From Pampinifervens sp037481935 (GTDB lineage: Bacteria > Aquificota > Aquificia > Aquificales > Aquificaceae): a DNA stretch of 12,437 nt. The translations under genes were made by a program, and so were the position numbers. The stretch covers positions 1 to 12,437 of the forward strand of contig NZ_JBJXCT010000019.1 in assembly GCF_046159715.1 (NCBI RefSeq), written 5' to 3'. Below, piece by piece: positions 6,934 to 12,400 of this stretch. Each line of letters begins with the position of its first letter. Position 1 is the stretch's first letter. Under the pieces are notes generated by a model that was given only the letters and a program-made list of their open reading frames with translations, ran no database searches and was not told where the DNA came from.

Positions 6934-7803
6934 ATGCTCTCGGAATGGTCTGAGTTTATTCAGAGGATAAGAGGGTTTTTCACAGATAGGGGATACCTTG
7001 AAGTCCATACTCCCATACTGCTTGAGTTTCCAAACATTGACCTGAATGTAGAACCTGTAGAGGTGAAAGTGGTGGAGTGTGGAAAGGAAAGGAGGCTCTG
7101 GCTTCAGACTTCACCTGAGTTCTCCATGAAAAAGCTCCTTTCAAAGCAAAGAAGGGATATTTTTCAGGTGGCAAGGGTCTTCAGGAACCATGAGTGCGGG
7201 AGGCTGAACAAAAGAGAGTTCACCATGCTTGAATGGTATAAACTCCACGCAGATTACAGCTACCTCATACAGGAAATATGCGAGCTTCTGAACTTTCTGG
7301 GAATAGCCAGAGAGTGTAAAACTACCAGGCTTGAGCACGCCTTTGAGGAGTATGCGGGCATAGTTCTCTCTGAGGATGAGGAAATATTCAAAAACAACCT
7401 TCTCGCATATGGCTATGAGTTTGATGACAAGGAAGACTGGGAGAGTCTTTTCTTCAGAATATACATAGAGGTGGAGAGGAAGCTTGGTGAGCATATGCCA
7501 GAATTCGTAACCCATTTTCCTGCAAGGCTGAGTTCTTATGCAAAGGTTGTGGATGGCTACGCTGAACGGTTTGAGCTTTACATAAAGGGTATAGAAATAG
7601 CCAACGGCTGGACTGAGGAGACTGACCCGGAGGAAATAGGAAGGAGGATGGAGGAATACAGAAGGGGGAGAGAGCTTCCTATAGACGAGGGGCTTTTAAT
7701 GGCTTACAGGAACTTTCCCCCCTGCGCCGGCTGTTCCATAGGTCTTGAGAGGCTCTTTATGGTTTACATGAACCTTGACAGCCTTGAGGAGTTATACTTT
7801 TAA
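6934..7803 (+). CDS. epmA: EpmA-like elongation factor P--beta-lysine ligase (truncated class II lysyl-tRNA synthetase paralogue)
   Basis: A 289-residue catalytic core of class II LysRS without the tRNA-anticodon-binding domain, as in EpmA/GenX/PoxA. N-terminal FFTDRGYLEVHTPILLE corresponds to motif 1. LWLQTSPEFSMKKLL (55-69) and VFRNHECGRLNKREFTMLEWY (82-102) form motif 2 with ATP-binding R84. EIANGWTEETDPEEIGRRMEE is the substrate-pocket region. GCSIGLERLF (266-275) is motif 3 with R273. Known members attach beta-lysine to a lysine of EF-P. That needs EpmB and EF-P, neither of which is here, so the substrate is inferred. No SD precedes the ATG; a TATAAT lies seven bases upstream. The next ORF starts two bases after the stop, so they form an operon. 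Confidence 0.85.
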   Translation: MLSEWSEFIQRIRGFFTDRGYLEVHTPILLEFPNIDLNVEPVEVKVVECGKERRLWLQTSPEFSMKKLLSKQRRDIFQVARVFRNHECGRLNKREFTMLEWYKLHADYSYLIQEICELLNFLGIARECKTTRLEHAFEEYAGIVLSEDEEIFKNNLLAYGYEFDDKEDWESLFFRIYIEVERKLGEHMPEFVTHFPARLSSYAKVVDGYAERFELYIKGIEIANGWTEETDPEEIGRRMEEYRRGRELPIDEGLLMAYRNFPPCAGCSIGLERLFMVYMNLDSLEELYF

Positions 7804-7805
7804 CT

Positions 7806-8012
7806 ATGGCATACAGGTGCATGGTGGTTTCTCTTGAGGGTGATGACAGGGAAATAACGGAGAAGCTCAACGAGGTGCTGTCCACAATTGAACAGGAGGG
7901 TGGGGAAGTGCTTGATGTGGAGACGAGCCTTGCCAGAGAGCACGGTATAGATGGCTTTGTGGTGGTATATACGATAAAATACAGAGCGAGCAGAGAGATA
8001 GGAGAAGAGTGA
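7806..8012 (+). CDS. Small conserved-looking protein of unknown function (68 aa)
   Basis: I do not recognise this gene. The 68-residue product has no signal peptide or membrane helix. The pattern is strand-helix-strand-strand: YRCMVVSLEG, an amphipathic acidic helix (about 15-31, EITEKLNEVLSTIEQEG), EVLDVETSL, then GFVVVYTIKYRA. This resembles a small ferredoxin-like or DUF4177-type fold, but that is only a shape-level guess. Translation is probably real: it starts two bases after the epmA-like stop, and its own stop overlaps the next start by four bases (GTGA at 8009-8012). No clear SD is seen, which fits coupled translation. Sandwiched between epmA-like and yggU genes, it may have a translation-related role, but nothing in the sequence proves it. 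Confidence 0.7.
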   Translation: MAYRCMVVSLEGDDREITEKLNEVLSTIEQEGGEVLDVETSLAREHGIDGFVVVYTIKYRASREIGEE

Positions 8013-8233
8013 TAGTCAGGGTCAGGGCAAAGCCAAACTCAAGGATGGAATACATAAAACACGTTGAAAAGGATTTATACGAGGTTGCGGTAAAAGAACC
8101 GCCAGAAGATAACAGAGCCAACAAAAGGATAATAGAAATCCTCGCAGAAAACTTTAATGTTTCTAAATCAAACATAAAGCTGGTGAGGGGTTCCAGGGCA
8201 AGGATTAAAATTTTTGAAGTCCTTCTGGGTTAG
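8009..8233 (+). CDS. DUF167 / YggU family protein
   Basis: A 74-residue protein of the DUF167 (YggU, UPF0235) family of unknown biochemical function. Family features are VRVRAKPNSR near the N-terminus, VKEPPEDNRANKRIIEILAENF (28-49; family pattern AxPxdGkANxxlixxLA) and the C-terminal SNIKLVRGSRARIKIFEV. The start is GTG, sharing bases with the TGA of the upstream gene, so translation is coupled. The gene ends three bases before the convergent stop of the gph-like gene, with no terminator visible between. Confidence 0.88.
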   Translation: MIVRVRAKPNSRMEYIKHVEKDLYEVAVKEPPEDNRANKRIIEILAENFNVSKSNIKLVRGSRARIKIFEVLLG

Positions 8234-8236
8234 TTT

Positions 8237-8866
8237 TTAGATAAATCTCTTGAGAAGGTCTGTGGGTTTTTCCAGCTCAAAGTCAGGCACTTCTTTTTCA
8301 AGCTTCACATAACCCCACCTGGCAAGCCCTCTTTTAACTCCTGCAAGCCTACCGGCGGTCATGTCCGCCTCTGTATCTCCAACCATCAGGGCCTGCGCAG
8401 GTGAAACACCAAGAGACTGGAGGGTGTATAGCACGGGAAGAGGAGAGGGCTTTTTCTCGCTCAGCGTGTCCCCACCCACCACCAGCGAGAAGTAATCTAA
8501 AAGCCCAAGCTCCTTCAGTATAAGTTTTGAAAGGGCTTCCATCTTGTTGGTGACTACCGCAAGACTTATGTTCTTGTCCATTGCACGGGAAAGAGCCTCC
8601 TCTATGCCCTCAAAGGGCTTTGTGTAAATTACAGGCTCTTTCATGTAGTAATCTCTGAAGACAGCCAGCGCCTCCTCCAGAAGGCCGTTGGAGAAGAACC
8701 TTTTAAGTAGCTCCCTTGCTCCACCCCCCACCATGTGCCTTACGCTTTCTATGTCCACCTGGGGTAGATTAAAGTCTCTTAATGTTCTGTTCAGATGTAT
8801 ACCTATATCCCTGTAGGAGTCTATAAGTGTTCCATCCAGGTCAAAGAGTATGGCACTCAGATGCAT
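8237..8866 (-). CDS. gph: HAD-superfamily phosphatase, phosphoglycolate phosphatase-like
   Basis: A 209-residue HAD hydrolase. Motif I is FDLDGTLIDS with nucleophile D9 and acid/base D11; motif II is VVTNK with T106; motif III is K139 in SEKKPSP; motif IV is MVGDTEADM with D164 and D168. The helical cap between motifs I and II (about 15-85) makes it a class C1 cap enzyme of the Gph/PGP type, which dephosphorylates 2-phosphoglycolate; other small phosphate esters are possible. The ATG overlaps the end of the thioredoxin-like gene by ten bases, so the two are co-transcribed. SD is weak. The functional link to its neighbour is not obvious. Confidence 0.85.
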   Translation of the reverse strand: MHLSAILFDLDGTLIDSYRDIGIHLNRTLRDFNLPQVDIESVRHMVGGGARELLKRFFSNGLLEEALAVFRDYYMKEPVIYTKPFEGIEEALSRAMDKNISLAVVTNKMEALSKLILKELGLLDYFSLVVGGDTLSEKKPSPLPVLYTLQSLGVSPAQALMVGDTEADMTAGRLAGVKRGLARWGYVKLEKEVPDFELEKPTDLLKRFI

Positions 8867-9333
8867 CTTTCAGCCTTCATGTAATCCATATATTGTGTTT
8901 CTCTGTATTTTCCCTCTTTTACAAACCTTATACTGCAGGCAAGGGTTTTGGGAGGCTGATAGCCCGGCAGATGAAGCACTATGTTGCCCTCCCGGTCTAA
9001 GAAAAAGAGCTGAGGAAAGGAATTGACTCTGAGCGCTTTTGCAAGCTCTTCCTCCGTGCTAACATGCTCCTGTCCTTTCAGTATGTATCTGACCCTTGCG
9101 TTGCTCTCAAACAGGAGGCTGAAGACATCCATTCCTTCCAGCTCGCGTGCAAGTTTTTCTGTCTGAAGGTCTCTTTTAAGCTGTTTACAGTATATGCAGC
9201 TCTCGCTCTCTACTATGAGCATGGCATACTGGTTCTTTGGCACTATGTCCTTTATCTCAGAGTCTGATACCACAGGCTTTTGCTGGCAAGATGCCAGAAA
9301 TAAAAGAATCAGTGCAGAAAACAACCTTCTCAT
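8857..9333 (-). CDS. Thioredoxin-fold lipoprotein (SoxW/thioredoxin-like)
   Basis: A 158-residue exported protein. A short signal peptide (RRLFSALILLF) leads to the lipobox LASC with lipidated C16; Q17 suggests outer-membrane retention. The mature part is a thioredoxin fold: AMLIVESESCIYCKQLKRDL carries the redox pair C46-x-x-C49, and NSFPQLFFLD holds the cis-proline P107. DREGNIVLHLPGY is the usual following hairpin. It resembles the SoxW/thioredoxin_2-like periplasmic proteins that reduce or handle thiols of secreted proteins. Extra cysteines C133 and C157 lie near the C-terminus. The ATG has no SD, and a TAAAAT hexamer lies eight bases upstream on the same strand, suggesting a leaderless message. 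It leads a two-gene operon with the gph-like gene. Confidence 0.82.
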   Translation of the reverse strand: MRRLFSALILLFLASCQQKPVVSDSEIKDIVPKNQYAMLIVESESCIYCKQLKRDLQTEKLARELEGMDVFSLLFESNARVRYILKGQEHVSTEEELAKALRVNSFPQLFFLDREGNIVLHLPGYQPPKTLACSIRFVKEGKYRETQYMDYMKAERCI

Positions 9334-9337
9334 AGCT

Positions 9338-9347
9338 TATAATTTTA
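9338..9347. promoter_or_regulatory. Overlapping divergent -10 boxes between the thioredoxin-like gene and the prepilin peptidase gene
   Basis: On the plus strand TATAAT is at 9338-9343; on the minus strand TAAAAT is at 9347-9342. The two hexamers share two base pairs in a 21-bp intergenic gap. The minus box is eight bases from the ATG at 9333; the plus box is 11 bases from the GTG at 9355. No convincing -35 elements are seen. Confidence 0.4.
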
Positions 9348-9354
9348 GCCCGGA

Positions 9355-10113
9355 GTGGAGCCACTTCAACTTTTAGAGTATGTGTTTCTGTTTGCACTGG
9401 GTGCAAGTTTAGGCAGTTTCTACAATGTGCTTGTATACAGAATGCCCAGAGGCATGTCCATAGTCTCACCCCCATCCAGCTGTCCCCATTGTGGGCAGAG
9501 AATAAGGTGGTATGACAACATACCTATAATCTCTTACCTTCTCCTCAGGGGTAGATGCAGGCACTGCGGTGGAAAAATATCCATCAGATACCCTCTCGTG
9601 GAATCTTCCACTGGACTTCTTGCGGTTCTGTGCAGGCACAGATTTGAGGACTGGCTTCTGAGCCTTATCTTCTTTGTGTTTTTTTCAGTCCTACTTGTGG
9701 CAAGCCTCATAGACTGGGATACCTTTATCCTCCCCGACAGCCTTACCCTTGGAGGGCTTGGCTTTGGGCTTCTTACCTCCTTTGTAAGGCAGGACTTTAG
9801 CCTGCAGGAAAGTCTTATGGGTGCTGTTGCCGGTGGTGGGTCCTTTCTTCTCATATACCTTTACTACACAAAGCTAAGGAAAATGGAGGGGCTTGGCTTT
9901 GGAGATGTAAAGCTTATGGCTTTTATAGGCTCTGTAGCTGGTATATGGGGTGTCATGTATGCGGTATTTCTGGGTTCAGTCCTTGGCCTCCTCTATGCCC
10001 TTCCCATAATAATCAGGAACAGAAGCCTGCAGTTTGCTGTGCCCTATGGACCCTTTCTCTCCATGGGTGTTTTCGTGGGAGTTTTTTTAGACCTCAAGAG
10101 GCTTTTCTTCTGA
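9355..10113 (+). CDS. pilD: Type IV prepilin peptidase / N-methyltransferase
   Basis: A 252-residue polytopic membrane enzyme that cleaves the leader of type IV pilins or type II secretion pseudopilins and methylates the new N-terminus. N-terminal GASLGSFYNVLVYRMPRG is the family signature. The cytoplasmic zinc-type loop has C43-x2-C46 and C68-x2-C71 (CPHC, CRHC). The aspartyl protease domain has D120 in SLIDWDTFILPD and D184 in the GFGD motif, 64 residues apart as in TcpJ-like enzymes. Hydrophobic helices follow throughout. The start is GTG without a good SD; a TATAAT is 11 bases upstream. No pilin or secretion genes are in the window. The 3' end overlaps the convergent ferredoxin gene by 27 bp. 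Confidence 0.93.
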   Translation: MEPLQLLEYVFLFALGASLGSFYNVLVYRMPRGMSIVSPPSSCPHCGQRIRWYDNIPIISYLLLRGRCRHCGGKISIRYPLVESSTGLLAVLCRHRFEDWLLSLIFFVFFSVLLVASLIDWDTFILPDSLTLGGLGFGLLTSFVRQDFSLQESLMGAVAGGGSFLLIYLYYTKLRKMEGLGFGDVKLMAFIGSVAGIWGVMYAVFLGSVLGLLYALPIIIRNRSLQFAVPYGPFLSMGVFVGVFLDLKRLFF

Positions 10114-10626
10114 CTTCCAGTTGAAGAGTTCCCTGTAGAGCTCTGAATCTATCCTTCTTGATCTGTGCCTTTGCTTTGGCACCTCTTCTATCTCCACAAA
10201 GTAGAGGCAGTTGGTGACACATTTGGAAACGCAGGAGGGCAGAAGCCCCGCATCAACCCTTTTGTAGCAGTAATCACACTTTTCCACTTTCATGGTTGAA
10301 GGGTTGAAGGCAATGGCTCCATAGGGACAGGCAATTATGCAAGCCTTACAGCCTATGCATCTCAGCTCTTCCACATAGACTATGCCATCTTCTCTCTTCC
10401 TCATGGCGGAGGTGGGGCAGGCATATACACAGGGTGCTGGCTCGCAGTGAAAGCAGTTCATGGGCAGGAAAAAGGCGTCAGCCCTTTCTCCAATGCCACC
10501 AACCCTGAAAACCTTCATGGGCCTTATGCCAAAGTTTTCAAGCCCCTTCTCCTGTTTGCAGGCAACTTCGCAGGAAAGGCAACCTATGCACCTGTCAAGG
10601 TCTATGAGCATTACAGGTCTTTTCAT
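10087..10626 (-). CDS. Four-cluster [4Fe-4S] ferredoxin-type electron-transfer subunit (DmsB/NrfC-like)
   Basis: A 179-residue iron-sulfur protein with 16 cysteines in four groups: C13/C16/C19/C23, C58/C61/C66/C70, C90/C93/C96/C100 and C117/C120/C132/C136, plus C140. This is the layout of the electron-transfer subunits of molybdopterin oxidoreductases and related complexes (DmsB, PhsB, NrfC, HybA type). There is no signal peptide, so it is cytoplasmic unless carried by a partner. No catalytic molybdopterin subunit or membrane anchor is nearby; the only operon partner is the upstream coiled-coil gene, with which it shares an ATGA overlap (10623-10626). The partner enzyme is unknown. The gene's 3' end overlaps pilD by 27 bp. 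Confidence 0.88.
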   Translation of the reverse strand: MKRPVMLIDLDRCIGCLSCEVACKQEKGLENFGIRPMKVFRVGGIGERADAFFLPMNCFHCEPAPCVYACPTSAMRKREDGIVYVEELRCIGCKACIIACPYGAIAFNPSTMKVEKCDYCYKRVDAGLLPSCVSKCVTNCLYFVEIEEVPKQRHRSRRIDSELYRELFNWKSEEKPLEV

Positions 10627-11021
10627 AGCATTTCCTGAATTTTTCTTCTGTATTCCTGTAGCATTTTAAAGGCTTCATCTATCTCACCATCTATTTCAAA
10701 GACCTCCCTTTCCACATCATCCACCTCTTTTTTCATCTCCCTTATCTGTTTAACTCTGTCTGCAAGCATATGTAAAGCATAAAAGACCTCATCTCCCAGC
10801 GTATTTCTCAAGCTACTAACTTCTTCTGAATTCTTTTCATACTTTTCTACAAACTCCATGGCTGTTTCAAAGTCAACTCCAAGCTCTTCCTCAAAAATTT
10901 TCTCAAGCTCCGCTATCTTTTCCCTCATTTCTTTCACTCTCTGATACTGATACAGCACTTTCATCCGCCTTTCCCAGAGACTTTCTTCCATGCTCAGGAG
11001 GTCTTTGATAAGGTCTTTCAT
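10623..11021 (-). CDS. Coiled-coil protein of unknown function (132 aa)
   Basis: I do not recognise a family. The 132-residue product is almost entirely helical and highly charged. Heptad-like stretches run at about 10-65 (WERRMKVLYQYQRVKEMREK and onward through EKIFEEEL) and about 85-130 (ADRVKQIREMKKEVDDVE and onward to the C-terminus), separated by a more mixed region near 66-84 that could be a turn. That fits an antiparallel helical hairpin. There are no cysteines, signal peptide or membrane segment. The ATG has a good SD (GGAGG, seven-base spacing) and a minus-strand TATAAT at 11048-11043. It overlaps the ferredoxin start by four bases, implying coupled expression and perhaps a physical partnership. 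FliJ-like or scaffold-like proteins look similar in composition, but I have no specific motif for either. Confidence 0.75.
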   Translation of the reverse strand: MKDLIKDLLSMEESLWERRMKVLYQYQRVKEMREKIAELEKIFEEELGVDFETAMEFVEKYEKNSEEVSSLRNTLGDEVFYALHMLADRVKQIREMKKEVDDVEREVFEIDGEIDEAFKMLQEYRRKIQEML

Positions 11022-11038
11022 GGCTTTTCCTCCATGGA

Positions 11039-11048
11039 TAAAATTATA
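11039..11048. promoter_or_regulatory. Overlapping divergent -10 boxes between the coiled-coil gene and purE
   Basis: On the plus strand TAAAAT is at 11039-11044, seven bases before the purE ATG at 11052; on the minus strand TATAAT is at 11048-11043, about 21 bases before the coiled-coil ATG with SD GGAGG between. The two hexamers overlap by two bases. No strong -35 is seen on either side. Confidence 0.45.
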
Positions 11049-11051
11049 TGC

Positions 11052-11549
11052 ATGAAGAGCCCTCTTGTGGGTATAATCATGGGTAGTATTTCAGATTGGG
11101 AATGGCTAAAGCCTGCCTACGAGGTTCTGAGAGACTTTAATGTTCCCTGCGAGGTAAGGGTAGTGTCCGCCCACAGGACGCCTGAGCTCATGTATGAGTA
11201 TGCGAGGACTGCCAGAGATAGGGGTATAGAGGTCATAATAGCAGGCGCAGGCGGAGCTGCACACCTTCCGGGTATGACCGCAAGCATGACAACCCTGCCC
11301 GTGATAGGTGTGCCTGTTCCCTCAAAGCACCTGAGCGGTGTGGATTCCCTCTACTCCATAGTTCAGATGCCCTCAGGAGTGCCCGTGGCAACCGTGGGTA
11401 TAGGGAACGGAGCTAATGCGGGAATCCTTGCGGTAAGGATTCTATCCATAAAGTATCCAGAGATTGCGGAAAAGCTGAAAGAACACGAGAAGTCCTTGAA
11501 GGAAAAGGTGGAGGATATGAACATAAGGCTCAGAGAAGAGCTTTCTTAG
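11052..11549 (+). CDS. purE: N5-carboxyaminoimidazole ribonucleotide mutase (class I PurE)
   Basis: A 165-residue enzyme of de novo purine synthesis that converts N5-CAIR to CAIR. The phosphate-binding GSISDW near the N-terminus, the catalytic-site SAHRTPE, GAGGAAHLPGM and VPVPSKHLSGVDSLYSIVQMP are all present and diagnostic of class I PurE; such enzymes usually pair with PurK, not seen here. ATG 11052 (MKSPLVGIIMGS) gives the usual family N-terminus. An ATG at 11034 would add six residues (MDKIIC). Neither has an SD. A TAAAAT seven bases before 11052 supports the shorter form on a leaderless message. The 3' end overlaps the convergent GGDEF gene by four bases. Confidence 0.93.
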   Translation: MKSPLVGIIMGSISDWEWLKPAYEVLRDFNVPCEVRVVSAHRTPELMYEYARTARDRGIEVIIAGAGGAAHLPGMTASMTTLPVIGVPVPSKHLSGVDSLYSIVQMPSGVPVATVGIGNGANAGILAVRILSIKYPEIAEKLKEHEKSLKEKVEDMNIRLREELS

Positions 11550-12343
11550 AGGACTACAGTTCTGTTTTTACCCTGCTGTTTTGCCTTGTAAAGGGCTCTG
11601 TCTGCTCTTGCCAACATGCTGTCCATACTGTCCCCATCCCTGTAAGTGGTTGCCCCGAGAGACAGAGTTATCTTCAACCCCTTACAGAGCTCACAGCCTT
11701 CAATAGTCTGTCTTATCTTCTCTGCAGGTGCAGAAGGTTCTGATGTCATGGGCAGAAGTATCAGGAACTCTTCACCACCCCACCTTCCAAAAATGTCGCT
11801 TTTCCTCAAGACCTTCTTTACCTCCCTTGTTGCTTCTTTCAGAACTTCATCCCCAACAAGATGCCCGTAGGTATCATTTATAGCTTTAAAGTTGTCTATG
11901 TCAAAGATGATAATGGAGAAAGCTGTTCCGTATCTTCTTGCCTGTGCCAGAAGATGCTCAAAATCATGAATCAGGGCATGTCTATTGAGTATGCCGGTGA
12001 GCTGGTCTCTGGTGGCGAGCTTTGTGAGCAGCCTTTCCCTCTTAACTTCTCCTGATATATCCATAAGTGTTAATATGGAAACAGTTTTTCCCTTAAAGGA
12101 GGCTATGGTTGAGGACAGCTTTACCCACTTTATCTCTCCATATTTTGTGTTTATCCTTAACTTATAGCTGATAACATCTCTGTATCCTTCCCTTCTTTTT
12201 CTTATACTTTCGTGGACTTTTTTCCTGTCCTTCCAGAATACAAAATTTATTGGGTCTTCAGTAGTTAGTAACTCTTCTCTGCTATAACCGAACAGCCTGG
12301 ATGCATTTTGATTGGCGTAGAGTATTTTAACCCGAGTTGCAAG
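11546..12343 (-). pseudogene. PAS-GGDEF diguanylate cyclase gene, 5' end cut off by an IS
   Basis: The frame is open from 12343 to the stop at 11546-11548 but has no full-length start. A TAA at 12346-12344, inside the IS end, closes it upstream. Host sequence begins at 12328 with KILYANQNASRLFGYSREEL, the first strand and helix of a PAS domain, continuing to IKWVKLSSTIA and VSILTLMDIS. The GGDEF domain follows: RDQLTGILNR, FDIDNFKAINDTYGHLVGD, I-site RKSD five residues before GGEEF, then LSLGATTY and RADRALYKAKQQGKN. These are the residues of an active diguanylate cyclase with product inhibition. The first in-frame ATG is 12064, which could yield a 172-aa GGDEF-only protein without the sensor. 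The missing 5' part presumably lies beyond the IS. Confidence 0.85.
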
Positions 12344-12360
12344 TTATAAGAAATTATGGT

Positions 12361-12393
12361 AAAAAAAGCTCCCCATGGAAAACCCATAGGGAG
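12361..12393 (-). terminator. Hairpin in the right IS end: outward terminator and possible cover of the transposase SD
   Basis: On the minus strand this is the same terminator as at 6-39: ten-pair stem (12393-12384 with 12378-12369), then C and seven T (12367-12361). It would stop transcripts leaving the IS toward the PAS-GGDEF gene. On the plus strand the 3' arm of the stem (12384-12393) contains GGGAG of the transposase SD (GGGAGG, 12389-12394), so read-through RNA from outside could fold and hide the SD. Confidence 0.55.
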
Positions 12394-12400
12394 GATTAAG

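Noticed and set aside
7141..7515. Minus-strand 124-aa open frame inside the epmA-like gene
   Set aside because: Lies wholly antisense to conserved synthetase motifs and has no recognisable domain or SD.
9534..9854. Minus-strand 106-aa open frame inside pilD
   Set aside because: Antisense to the catalytic region of the prepilin peptidase; Arg/Ser/Pro-rich with no domain signal.
11022..11051. Purine riboswitch or PurR-type operator before purE
   Set aside because: The gap is only 30 bases and shows core promoter elements only; there is no room for an aptamer and no palindromic operator.
11034..11549. Longer purE starting at ATG 11034
   Set aside because: It adds six residues absent from the usual PurE N-terminus, lacks an SD and overlaps the divergent promoter elements; kept only as an alternative start.
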